Source: Anderseniella sp051010195
GTDB lineage: Bacteria > Pseudomonadota > Alphaproteobacteria > Rhizobiales > Aestuariivirgaceae
Direction of reading: 5' to 3'
DNA length: 35,870 nt
NCBI GenBank assembly: GCA_051010195.1
Contig: JBPCVV010000086.1
Coordinates: 1 to 35,870, forward strand
Every line of letters starts with the position of its first letter. Position 1 is the stretch's first letter. The notes beneath the pieces were generated by a model. That model did not search any database and was not told the origin of the DNA. It saw nothing but the letters and a program-made list of their open reading frames with translations. Shown here piece after piece: positions 15,976-24,044 of the stretch. Made by a program: the position numbers and the translations under genes.

Positions 15976-16602
15976 TTATTCACCCTGCCTTGCGGTCACC
16001 GTCTGCACCTCGATCCAGTAACGCGGGTTGCGCGGTTCCGGCTGGTTGGGGAAGGTGACAACCTGGTCACCCTGATAGCTGCCGCCGGGTTTCAGATCCA
16101 GCGGGTCAAAACCCACGGTACGGGTGCCGATGACGGTGCAGTTGGCATTCAGTTTGCCAGGGTCGACATCGGCCTGTGGCACATCATAGAAAACCGGGCA
16201 GGAAAACAATGTGAGCCGCAAGGTCACGCCGGCAACGGTGAACTCGGCCGAGCGGTTGGTGAGCATAGTCTGCAACCGCCATGAGAACAGGTCAGGTTCG
16301 ACACGTTCCCTGCCGGCACTGTCGAAAACGGTGCGATCCGGATTGGTCAGGTTTGTCTGGCCGATGGCAATGTCGGTTTTCTTCACCGCGGTGAATGTCA
16401 GGGTTTCCTGGCGCCGGACCTCGGAAAACCTGTCGGCAGTCTGGGTGTCGGCTTCAAACTCCTGCTGGGTCAGGGTGAAAATCAGCATGAATACGCCAAA
16501 CACGACGGTGGCAAACACCAACAACCCACGCCGCCACATTGTATTGGTGACGAACAGCCAGATTACCGCGATCAGCAGCAGATAAATTACCAGCCAGCGC
16601 AT
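15976..16602 (-). CDS. Uncharacterised two-helix membrane protein
   Basis: I do not recognise this 208-residue protein. Two hydrophobic segments lie at about residues 3-20 (WLVIYLLLIAVIWLFV) and 26-46 (GLLVFATVVFGVFMLIFTL), leaving a soluble domain of about 160 residues, probably extracytoplasmic. That domain has beta-like repeats (ETLTFTAVKKTDIAIGQTNLTNPD; FTVAGVTLRLTLFSCPVFYD) and two cysteines that could form a disulfide. It lies between argH and lptM on the same strand; the 294-bp gap after argH suggests its own promoter. A role in the envelope is only a guess from topology. Confidence 0.7.
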   Translation of the reverse strand: MRWLVIYLLLIAVIWLFVTNTMWRRGLLVFATVVFGVFMLIFTLTQQEFEADTQTADRFSEVRRQETLTFTAVKKTDIAIGQTNLTNPDRTVFDSAGRERVEPDLFSWRLQTMLTNRSAEFTVAGVTLRLTLFSCPVFYDVPQADVDPGKLNANCTVIGTRTVGFDPLDLKPGGSYQGDQVVTFPNQPEPRNPRYWIEVQTVTARQGE

Positions 16603-16896
16603 GTGTTACCTCGTTTCCGGCACTTGGAATTCAAACGCTAAGTCGTTGCTCAGCACCAATCACTTAGTCATTAACCGTCCGGTATGCAATTCGAGTGCAG
16701 TGCGGCCAAACATCCATTATGGCGAATATGTATGAAAAACCCGCACACGATGATATCTTTGTGATGACGGTCATTCAGGATCAGGCGGACTGGGTTGCTC
16801 GGCCGCACCGACAAAGTTTGGCTCCCCGCCCGAGATCGTCTTGCTTGGACTGGGAGAAAATGCCGCCACCTGACAAGCGCCCGAATGCCGGGCCAA

Positions 16897-18276
16897 TCAG
16901 GCCAGAATTTTCAGCCAGCGTTTGGCCTCACGCCTGACATTTGCAGGGGCGGTTCCGCCAAAACTCCTGCGCGAACCGGCGGATGCCCGCGGCGTCAGTA
17001 CCTTGAACACATCCTTGTTTATGCGCGGTTCGACACGCTGCATGTCCGCAAGGCTCAACCCGTCCAGGTCAACGCCGTGCTTTTCCGCCATCGCGACCAA
17101 CGAGCCGGTGACATGGTGAGCATCCCGGAACGGCATGGCGAGAACCCGTACCAGCCAGTCCGCCAGATCGGTGGCGGTTGAATACCCGGCGCCGGCTGCG
17201 GCGGCCATCCGGTCCGTGACGGGTTCCATGTCGGCGACCATCCCGGTCATGGCCGAAATCGCCAGCGCCAGCGCGTCTATGGCGTCAAAGGCCGGCTCCT
17301 TGTCTTCCTGCATGTCCTTGGAATAGGCCAGCGGCAGGCCTTTCATGACCAGCAATAGGCTGGTGAAGGCTCCCAGGATGCGGCCTGGCTTGGCGCGTAT
17401 CAGCTCAGCCGCATCGGGGTTTTTCTTTTGCGGCATGATCGACGAGCCGGTTGTGAACCGGTCGGACAGGCTGACAAATCCGAATTGCGGCGTTGACCAG
17501 ATCACCAGTTCCTCGGCGAAGCGCGACAGGTGCATGGCGCAAATCGACGCTGCAGCGAGGGTTTCCAGCACGAAATCCCGGTCTGCCACACTGTCAAGCG
17601 AGTTGCGGGTCGGCCGGTCGAACCCGAGCGCTCTAGCGGTCATGGTGCGATCGATCGGAAACGAGGTGCCGGCCAATGCGGCGGTTCCCAGCGGGCTTTC
17701 GTTCATTCTCTTGCGGGCGTCGGCAAACCGTGAACGGTCACGGGCAATCATTTCCACATAGGCCAGCAGGTGATGGCCGAAGGTTACCGGCTGCGCCGTC
17801 TGCAGGTGGGTGAACCCCGGCATTACCGCATCAGCATGCGCCAGCGCCTTGCTGGCCAGGGCGTGCTGAAGGCCGGACAATTGCTGATCGAACAAGTCCA
17901 GGCAATCGCGGACATAGAGCTTGAAGTCCGTTGCCACCTGGTCATTGCGTGAGCGCGCCGTGTGCAGCCTGCCGGCGGCGTCGCCGATGCGATCCTTTAA
18001 GGCGGCTTCCACGTTCATGTGGATGTCCTCAAGGGCTGCGGAAAACGTGAACCGGCCGGCTTCGATGTCCTTGCCGATGGCGGTCAGGCCGCGCACGATG
18101 TCACGGACATCTGATTTGGCAATGATGCCGCATTCCCCCAACATGGTGGCATGGGCTATCGAACCAGCGATATCCTGTGCAAAAAGACGCTGATCAAAGC
18201 TGATGGAGGCATTGATCTTTTCCATTATCTCATCGGGACCGGTGTTGAACCTGCCGCCCCACATCTTATTTGTCAT
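16897..18276 (-). CDS. argH: Argininosuccinate lyase
   Basis: This 459-residue enzyme of the fumarase/aspartase superfamily splits argininosuccinate to arginine and fumarate, the last step of arginine synthesis. It starts with MTNKMWGGRF, carries TARSRNDQVATDFKLYVRD near residue 108, GFTHLQTAQPVTFGHHLLAY near 155, and the signature GSSIMPQKKNPD near 280 with the catalytic serine loop. Length is normal. It diverges from the TlpA-like gene over only 51 bp, so the two promoters must be close together. The arrangement argH / tlpA divergent and lptM-lysA downstream is common in alphaproteobacteria. Confidence 0.96.
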   Translation of the reverse strand: MTNKMWGGRFNTGPDEIMEKINASISFDQRLFAQDIAGSIAHATMLGECGIIAKSDVRDIVRGLTAIGKDIEAGRFTFSAALEDIHMNVEAALKDRIGDAAGRLHTARSRNDQVATDFKLYVRDCLDLFDQQLSGLQHALASKALAHADAVMPGFTHLQTAQPVTFGHHLLAYVEMIARDRSRFADARKRMNESPLGTAALAGTSFPIDRTMTARALGFDRPTRNSLDSVADRDFVLETLAAASICAMHLSRFAEELVIWSTPQFGFVSLSDRFTTGSSIMPQKKNPDAAELIRAKPGRILGAFTSLLLVMKGLPLAYSKDMQEDKEPAFDAIDALALAISAMTGMVADMEPVTDRMAAAAGAGYSTATDLADWLVRVLAMPFRDAHHVTGSLVAMAEKHGVDLDGLSLADMQRVEPRINKDVFKVLTPRASAGSRRSFGGTAPANVRREAKRWLKILA

Positions 18277-18327
18277 TTATGACCTGCCATCAGTTTGCAT
18301 GTTTAAGAACCCAGAGCCCGGAAAACC

Positions 18328-19011
18328 ATGACCAGTAACAGCGAGAAACCGCAACCATCATCATCATCCCGCACCAAGATGCTTGGCATTGTCGCGGCCG
18401 GTCTGGGCATTGCTGTCATCGGGGTTTACGCGATGTTGGGCAGCAATGGCAATGAAGAGGTTGGCCGGGAGGTCACTGCCGTGACCGCGCCTGCCGCCTC
18501 GGACGGTGCGCCTTTGAAACTGGACAAGTCCCTGTCCTCCGGTGATATGGCGGCTTTCGTGTTCAAGCAGGACCGGCCAGAAGTTGTCACCGGCGATTTC
18601 AAGGATGGAGACGGCAACACAATCGACATGAGCCATTGGAAAGGCCGGGTTGCCCTGGTCAATCTGTGGGCTACATGGTGTGGGCCATGCCGCGCAGAAA
18701 TGCCGTATCTGGCCGAGCTTCAGGATCTGTATGGCAGCGATCAGTTCGAAGTTGTGGCGCTCAGCGTCGATCTGAAAGGCGCAGAAGCCTCTGCTGCATT
18801 CCTCAAGGAGATCAAGGCCGACAATCTTGCGCTTTATGTCGACAAGAGCTCCAGGGCCATGAAGAAGCTGGGTGCTTACGGTCTGCCCGTGACCATCCTG
18901 GTCGATCGCCAGGGCGGCGAGATCGGTCGCCTGATCGGTCCGGCCGAGTGGGTTGGTGAGGAAGCCAAGCGGCTGATCGAGGCTGCAATCGCGGAGAACC
19001 CGCAATCCTGA
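18328..19011 (+). CDS. tlpA: TlpA-type thioredoxin-like thiol-disulfide protein
   Basis: This 227-residue protein is anchored by one N-terminal helix (about residues 18-37) and has a periplasmic thioredoxin fold. The redox motif WCGPC has C118 and C121, and the cis-proline is P187 in YGLPVTILVD. TlpA proteins act as periplasmic reductants, in Bradyrhizobium for cytochrome oxidase assembly, and related proteins serve in cytochrome c maturation; the partner here is not determined. It stands alone on the plus strand, divergent from argH. Confidence 0.9.
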   Translation: MTSNSEKPQPSSSSRTKMLGIVAAGLGIAVIGVYAMLGSNGNEEVGREVTAVTAPAASDGAPLKLDKSLSSGDMAAFVFKQDRPEVVTGDFKDGDGNTIDMSHWKGRVALVNLWATWCGPCRAEMPYLAELQDLYGSDQFEVVALSVDLKGAEASAAFLKEIKADNLALYVDKSSRAMKKLGAYGLPVTILVDRQGGEIGRLIGPAEWVGEEAKRLIEAAIAENPQS

Positions 19012-19039
19012 TCGCTCTTCGGAGTTCGAAAATGACCGG

Positions 19040-19678
19040 TTAACGCGGCTGCTGTGCGAGCCAGGTGCGTGCGGTGTCCAGATTTGGCAGGCGGCGCCAG
19101 CCGACCGGTGTTTCAACCGCCACTGAGCCATCTTCCAGCGTCATTGCCAGGTGTCCGTCGACGTTGAACTCGTCAATGGCAAGCGGCCAACTGCGCGGGT
19201 CAGACGTATCCGGTACAATCGGCGGCGGCGGAGGTGCATAGGGCGCCGGCTGAAATGGCGCTTGAGCGGACGTTTTCTCTGTGCCGGCATTTTCGTCGTC
19301 TGCACTATCTGGCTCCGGCGAGCCGGCATCTTCGTCTGCCGGTGCTGCCGGTTTCATCGGCGGCAGATCGTCATCGCCGGTTGCTGCAGCCACCAGGGCG
19401 CTGCCTGCGGATGCACCGCTGTCCAACAGTTTTGCGGTGTTGTCGGCGGTTGTGATCATTGCCTTGGCCATGGTTGCATTGACGATGCACAAAAGGCCGA
19501 GCGTCAGGGTTGCGGCTCCACCAGCCATCAACGGTCCACCGGCGGCGATGCCGAAATCACTCTGCGTTAACAGGTAGATGCCGTAACCAACAAGGCCGCC
19601 GCCACCGAGCACGGCCAGCCATCCCAATGCCCCCACAAGTCCGGCAATACCGCGGCCGGATGTCGCTTCTTCAGACAT
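19040..19678 (-). CDS. Uncharacterised membrane protein with Pro/Ala-rich linker
   Basis: This 212-residue protein is not one I recognise. Two hydrophobic segments occur at about residues 12-36 (LVGALGWLAVLGGGGLVGYGIYLL) and 44-66, then an Ala/Ser-rich stretch, an acidic Pro/Ala/Asp linker (about 105-155), and a compact C-terminal part, DEFNVDGHLAMTLEDGSVAVETPVGWRRL, that looks like a small folded domain. The linker is low-complexity, as in proteins tethering a domain to the membrane. It ends 28 bases from the tlpA stop in convergent orientation and lies 65 bases downstream of hbd on the same strand. Confidence 0.7.
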   Translation of the reverse strand: MSEEATSGRGIAGLVGALGWLAVLGGGGLVGYGIYLLTQSDFGIAAGGPLMAGGAATLTLGLLCIVNATMAKAMITTADNTAKLLDSGASAGSALVAAATGDDDLPPMKPAAPADEDAGSPEPDSADDENAGTEKTSAQAPFQPAPYAPPPPPIVPDTSDPRSWPLAIDEFNVDGHLAMTLEDGSVAVETPVGWRRLPNLDTARTWLAQQPR

Positions 19679-19743
19679 AAATGTACCCCCGTACCAAAAC
19701 CCTCAGCATCAGTTGACCACAAAACTGCCTCATGGGCAATTCG

Positions 19744-20619
19744 TCATCTGGTCGGGACGGGCGTCTCGCCGCGATAGTCATAGAACCCACGATTGGTTTT
19801 GCGGCCAAGCCATCCGGCCTCGACATACTTCACCAGCAACGGGCACGGCCGATACTTGCTGTCGGCAAGGCCGTCAAACAGCACCTGCATGATGGACAGG
19901 CAGGTATCAAGTCCGATGAAATCGGCCAATTCCAAGGGCCCCATCGGGTGGTTTGCCCCGAGTTTCATGGCCTTGTCGATGGCTTCAACCGAGCCGACTC
20001 CTTCGTACAGGGTGTAAACGGCTTCATTGATCATTGGCAGCAACACCCGGTTCACGATGAAAGCCGGGAAATCTTCCGCAACCGCTACAGACTTGCCCGT
20101 GGTGCCTACAAACTCGCGCACCTCCTGGAAAATCTCGTCGACAGTAGCAATGCCGCGAATGAGTTCGACCAGTTCCATCACCGGTACCGGGTTCATGAAA
20201 TGAATACCCATGAAGCGTTCCGGCCGGTCTGTTCCGGCAGCCAGGCGGGTAATGGAAATTGAGGACGTATTGGAGCCGATCATGGCGTCCGGTTTCAGGT
20301 GCGGGCAAAGGTCGTTGAAAATCTTGCGCTTTACGTCTTCATCTTCAATGGCCGACTCGATAACCAGGTCGACATCGGCGAACTGCTCAAAACTGCTATA
20401 GGGAGAAATCCGCTCAAGCGCGGCCTTGCGGTCGGCCTCGGTTATCTTATCCGATTTGACCTGCCGGGCCATGTTGCCATTGATGGTTGCAAGTCCTTCT
20501 TCGATCTTGTCTGCCGTTATATCGTACAGGCCCACGTCATAGCCTGACAGTGCGCACACGTGTGCGATGCCTGATCCCATCTGACCCGCACCGATAACCC
20601 CGATTTTCTTGATCGTCAT
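19744..20619 (-). CDS. hbd: 3-hydroxybutyryl-CoA dehydrogenase
   Basis: This 291-residue NAD(P)-dependent enzyme interconverts acetoacetyl-CoA and 3-hydroxybutyryl-CoA. Its dinucleotide site is VIGAGQMGSGIAHV (residues 7-20), with the catalytic region GIHFMNPVPVMELVELIRG and the C-terminal helical domain GANHPMGPLELADFIGLDT. I placed the start at the ATG at 20619, which yields the standard N-terminus MTIKKIGVIG; a longer frame from 20703 adds an unrelated stretch across the promoter. It follows the etfBA operon on the same strand but is separated by a strong terminator, so it probably has its own promoter in the 161-bp gap. Confidence 0.94.
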   Translation of the reverse strand: MTIKKIGVIGAGQMGSGIAHVCALSGYDVGLYDITADKIEEGLATINGNMARQVKSDKITEADRKAALERISPYSSFEQFADVDLVIESAIEDEDVKRKIFNDLCPHLKPDAMIGSNTSSISITRLAAGTDRPERFMGIHFMNPVPVMELVELIRGIATVDEIFQEVREFVGTTGKSVAVAEDFPAFIVNRVLLPMINEAVYTLYEGVGSVEAIDKAMKLGANHPMGPLELADFIGLDTCLSIMQVLFDGLADSKYRPCPLLVKYVEAGWLGRKTNRGFYDYRGETPVPTR

Positions 20620-20703
20620 ATTCTTCTGTGTCTTTTCATGTCGCGAAGTGCTGGAGCCTATCGCGGGCGTTGCCGCGCGGCAAGAGAGTTTATCGCACTG
20701 CAA

Positions 20704-20740
20704 TATAAAACCCGCCTGACGAAAACGTCAGGCGGGTCGG
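20704..20740 (-). terminator. Rho-independent terminator of etfBA
   Basis: A 12-bp perfect stem, ACCCGCCTGACG (20710-20721) and CGTCAGGCGGGT (20726-20737), encloses an AAAA loop. On the minus strand it is followed by TTTATATT, and it lies 43 bases after the etfA stop, which identifies it as the etfBA terminator. Confidence 0.85.
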
Positions 20741-20780
20741 CGTGTGTTTTCTGAGACCTTTCCGGCGGCTGTTTTCCAGG

Positions 20781-21722
20781 TCAGAACCCGGCTTTCGCCA
20801 GTTCTTCGTCCAGGGCCGGCACGGCATCGAACAGATCAGCAACAAGACCATAGTCAGCAACCTGGAAGATCGGTGCTTCTTCGTCCTTGTTGATGGCCAC
20901 GATTACCTTTGAATCCTTCATGCCGGCAAGATGCTGAATGGCGCCGGAAATACCCACGGCGATGTACAGGTCAGGCGCCACGACCTTGCCGGTTTGGCCA
21001 ACCTGGTAGTCATTGGGTACATAGCCCGCATCAACCGCCGCGCGTGATGCGCCGACGGCGGCATTGAGCTTGTCGGCCACTTTTTCCAGCATGGCAAAGT
21101 TTTCACCGTTTTGCATGCCACGCCCGCCGGACACGATAATGCCGGCAGACGTCAGTTCCGGCCGATCTGACTTGGACAGGTTTTCACTGACATAGGAGGT
21201 CAGGCCGGGATCGGCAGGTGCATCGATTTTTTCAATTGATGCCGACCCGCCGGTGCCGGCTGAGTCAAACGACGCCGTCAGCACGGTGACAATTTTCTTG
21301 GCACCGGTTGCCTGCACGGTCTGAACGGCATTACCGGCATAGATCGGGCGCTCAAAGGTATCGGCACTCTTGACGGCAATGATGCCGGACACCTGCATTT
21401 CATCGAGCAGGGCAGCGACACGGGGAGATATGTTCTTGCCGTTGGTTGTAGCCGGCGCAACCATGGCATCGTGATCCGCCATCAGGCCGACGATGAGCGC
21501 CGCCATTGGCTCTGCCAGCGGCCTTTCGAACATGGCGTCATCGCAATGCAGGACCTTTTTCACGCCATCCAGCCCGGCGGCTTCCTTGGCGGCAGCGTCG
21601 GCATTGTGTCCGGCGACCAGCACATGGATATCTCCGCCCATCTGGGCGGCGGCTGTCAGTGCCTTGTGGGTCGCGTCCTTGAGACCGGCATTGTCATGCT
21701 CGGCAATGAGGAGAATGGCCAT
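20781..21722 (-). CDS. etfA: Electron transfer flavoprotein alpha subunit
   Basis: This 313-residue subunit holds the FAD of the ETF heterodimer, which passes electrons from acyl-CoA and other dehydrogenases to ETF-ubiquinone oxidoreductase. The N-terminal domain (MAILLIAEHDNAGLKDATHKAL) covers the first 180 residues. The FAD-binding domain carries VSGGRGMQNGENF, GASRAAVDAGYVPNDYQVGQTGKVVAPDLY and GISGAIQHLAGMKDSKVIVAINKD. Length is standard. Its start lies two bases after the etfB stop, indicating coupled translation. Confidence 0.96.
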   Translation of the reverse strand: MAILLIAEHDNAGLKDATHKALTAAAQMGGDIHVLVAGHNADAAAKEAAGLDGVKKVLHCDDAMFERPLAEPMAALIVGLMADHDAMVAPATTNGKNISPRVAALLDEMQVSGIIAVKSADTFERPIYAGNAVQTVQATGAKKIVTVLTASFDSAGTGGSASIEKIDAPADPGLTSYVSENLSKSDRPELTSAGIIVSGGRGMQNGENFAMLEKVADKLNAAVGASRAAVDAGYVPNDYQVGQTGKVVAPDLYIAVGISGAIQHLAGMKDSKVIVAINKDEEAPIFQVADYGLVADLFDAVPALDEELAKAGF

Positions 21723-21724
21723 GA

Positions 21725-22474
21725 TCAGATAACTCCTGCTTCGTTCTTGAGCTTGTCGACAAGCTCGGCAACCGACGCCACTTTCTTGCCGCCCTGGCGA
21801 GCCGGTGGTTCGACGGTGGTTACAACTTTCAGTTTTGGCGCCAGATCAACGCCCATGTCGGCAGCGACCTTTTCATCGAGCGGCTTCTTCTTGGCCTTCA
21901 TGATGTTCGGCAGCGATGCATAACGCGGCTGGTTGAGGCGCAGATCGGTGGTGACGATCATCGGCATCTTGACCTTGATGGTCTGCAGTCCGCCGTCGAT
22001 CTCGCGGGTGATCTCCGCACTGTCGCCGTTCAGTTCGATCTTCGAGGCAAACGTGGCCTGCGACCAGCCCATCAGCGCAGACAGCATCTGGCCGGTCTGG
22101 TTGCAGTCGTCGTCGATGGCCTGCTTGCCGAGAATGACCAGATCGGGTTTTTCCTCTTCGATCACTGCCTTGAGCAGCTTGGCCACACTGAGTGGTTCAA
22201 CATATTCGTCATGCTTGATCAGGATGCCGCGGTCGGCACCCATGGCAAGCGCGGTACGGATGGTTTCCTGGGCCTGCTGGGGACCAACGGAGACAGCAAC
22301 AACCTCGGTGGCCGTACCGGCTTCCCTGAGGCGAAGAGCTTCTTCCACGGCGATTTCGTCGAAGGGGTTCATCGACATCTTGACATTGGCCAGTTCGACA
22401 CCCGAACCATCGGCCTTGACGCGGATCTTGACATTGTAGTCAACCACCCGCTTGACAGCGACCAGTACTTTCAT
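21725..22474 (-). CDS. etfB: Electron transfer flavoprotein beta subunit
   Basis: This 249-residue subunit binds AMP and partners EtfA. It opens with MKVLVAVKRVVDYNVKIRVKAD, and has MNPFDEIAVEEALRLRE and KQAIDDDCNQTGQMLSALMGW, all ETF-beta hallmarks, with LRLNQPRYASLPNIMKAKKKPL near the C-terminus. I chose the ATG at 22474 rather than the in-frame TTG nine bases upstream; GAGAGA stands a little over ten bases before the ATG. It is the first gene of the etfBA operon. Confidence 0.96.
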   Translation of the reverse strand: MKVLVAVKRVVDYNVKIRVKADGSGVELANVKMSMNPFDEIAVEEALRLREAGTATEVVAVSVGPQQAQETIRTALAMGADRGILIKHDEYVEPLSVAKLLKAVIEEEKPDLVILGKQAIDDDCNQTGQMLSALMGWSQATFASKIELNGDSAEITREIDGGLQTIKVKMPMIVTTDLRLNQPRYASLPNIMKAKKKPLDEKVAADMGVDLAPKLKVVTTVEPPARQGGKKVASVAELVDKLKNEAGVI

Positions 22475-22681
22475 TTGAGGCAATCTCTCTCGTTAATGGT
22501 GACGGCTGCCCAGTTGGGTAGCGCCCGTGCATTCAGCCGCCACACGCAAGGGTTTGCGAGGCGTGGGCGGGACCCTATTGGCCAGTCGACGGTTCCGTCA
22601 ATGCGATATTCGTCTATTTGGGGCCAATTGCGACCTCTGGTCACAATTTTTCGGCACAATTGGCCTGACTTAGAGTGTCTG

Positions 22682-23371
22682 TCAGGCCACTCTGGTTCCG
22701 AGTGTGCTCCTGAACAGGGCGGTAATCAGAAAACCGGTGGCAAACCCTCCAATATGCGCCCACCAGGCCACAATGACCTCGCCTTTGGAATTGTCGAGAT
22801 AAAGCGACAGGATCTGAAATCCGATCCAGGCCGCCAGGGCCCAGCCGGCAGATATGCGCAACGGCACCTTCATGAACAGAAGAACCCACACGCGTGCCTT
22901 CGGATAAAGCACCAGATAGGCCCCCAGAATGCCCGAAACGGCACCCGAGGCGCCGACCAGGGGAGCCGTTGAATCCGGGTTGGCAAAGACATGGGCGGAT
23001 GCCGCTACGATCCCGCAGACAAAATACAGCACGAGGAATCCGATATGGCCGAATGCGTCCTCCACATTGTCTGCAAAAACCCACAGGAATGCCATGTTCG
23101 CGATAAGGTGCATCCAGCCGCCGTGGATGAAGGTGTAGGTGATCAGAGTCAGCGGTTCGGGAATATCGGCCAGGGAAATTTCACTGAACGACAGGTCACC
23201 GATTTCGCCCGGCACCAGGCCGAGAGAGGTTGCAAAGGCAAGCTGGCTCATGCCGAGATTGCCGTACTGCATCATCAGGAACACACCCACATTGGCCAGG
23301 ATCAGCGCACCGGTCACGAACTGGAAGCGGATCACCGTCAGGGGCGTGTTGTCATGCAGCGGCAAGAACAT
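22682..23371 (-). CDS. Rhomboid family intramembrane serine protease
   Basis: This 229-residue protein has about six hydrophobic segments. The rhomboid catalytic dyad is visible: S142 in the GASGAVSGILG motif and H206 in WWAHIGGFATG, with the family motif FIHGGWMHLIANM (residues 81-93) before them. Rhomboids cleave substrates within the membrane; the substrate here is unknown. I placed the start at the ATG at 23371 because it gives the typical rhomboid N-terminus and leaves a 16-bp gap to the adenosyltransferase gene; a longer frame would overlap that gene. Both probably share one transcript. Confidence 0.88.
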   Translation of the reverse strand: MFLPLHDNTPLTVIRFQFVTGALILANVGVFLMMQYGNLGMSQLAFATSLGLVPGEIGDLSFSEISLADIPEPLTLITYTFIHGGWMHLIANMAFLWVFADNVEDAFGHIGFLVLYFVCGIVAASAHVFANPDSTAPLVGASGAVSGILGAYLVLYPKARVWVLLFMKVPLRISAGWALAAWIGFQILSLYLDNSKGEVIVAWWAHIGGFATGFLITALFRSTLGTRVA

Positions 23372-23387
23372 ATGGTTGGGTCCCCGG

Positions 23388-23975
23388 CTAAGTTTGCGTT
23401 GCGCCTGGTTGCCACAATACATCTCCATTGTGACGGACGTTTACCCAGCGGCTGGCCACGAACATGAAGTCCGACAGCCTGTTGAGATAGGTCGAGGCCT
23501 CCGGCGAGACCTGCTCTTCGGGAATGGAGGCGAGCTCGACAACATGGCGTTCGGCGCGCCGGCACACGGTACGGGCCTGGTGCAGATAGGCTGCTGCAGG
23601 GTGGCCGCCGGGCAGCACGAAAGAACGCAACGGCTCCAGGTCGTCATTCAACTGGTCGATCTCAGCCTCCAGACGGTCAACCTGGGTCTGCTTGATGCGC
23701 AAAGGCTCCCAGGCAAGCTCCTCGCCGGTATCGGGTGTGCACAGGTCGGCGCCGAGGTCGAACATGTCGTTCTGGATGCGTGCCAGCATGGCATCAAGCT
23801 CACCCATGTCATCGCCGGTGGTATGCAGCCGCGCGACGCCGAGGATCGAATTGGCCTCGTCGACGGTGCCATAGCTGGCGATGCGGGCGTGGAATTTGGG
23901 CAGCCGCTGACCGGTCGACAGCGCCGTGCTCCCGTCGTCCCCGGTCTTGGTATAAATCTTGTTCAGAACCACCAT
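23388..23975 (-). CDS. Cob(I)alamin adenosyltransferase, PduO type
   Basis: This 195-residue protein matches the PduO/MMAB class of ATP:cob(I)alamin adenosyltransferases, which make adenosylcobalamin. The N-terminal ATP-binding motif is KIYTKTGDDGSTAL (residues 6-19), with SYGTVDEANSILG (about 34-46) and the helical RTVCRRAERHVVEL segment. Adenosylcobalamin is the cofactor required by the NrdJ encoded at 4110-6452, and by mutases elsewhere, so the two gene products are functionally linked although not adjacent. It lies directly upstream of the rhomboid gene. Confidence 0.92.
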   Translation of the reverse strand: MVVLNKIYTKTGDDGSTALSTGQRLPKFHARIASYGTVDEANSILGVARLHTTGDDMGELDAMLARIQNDMFDLGADLCTPDTGEELAWEPLRIKQTQVDRLEAEIDQLNDDLEPLRSFVLPGGHPAAAYLHQARTVCRRAERHVVELASIPEEQVSPEASTYLNRLSDFMFVASRWVNVRHNGDVLWQPGATQT

Positions 23976-24044
23976 GGTGCCAGTATCCTGCCAGTGCTTC
24001 GGTATAGGTTGCGGATTGGCCGGACTGTACGCATCCGGGCAAGG

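Noticed and set aside
16695..16937. Plus-strand open frame of 80 codons between argH and the unknown membrane protein
   Set aside because: It lacks a ribosome-binding site, overlaps the end of argH, and its predicted sequence is basic and Pro-rich with no domain; the codon pattern is unlike neighbouring genes.
22536..22570. Near-perfect inverted repeat after the rhomboid gene (GCCGCCACACGC / GCGTGGGCGG)
   Set aside because: It has one unpaired base and no T-run in either direction, so I could not call a terminator; it may be chance in GC-rich DNA.
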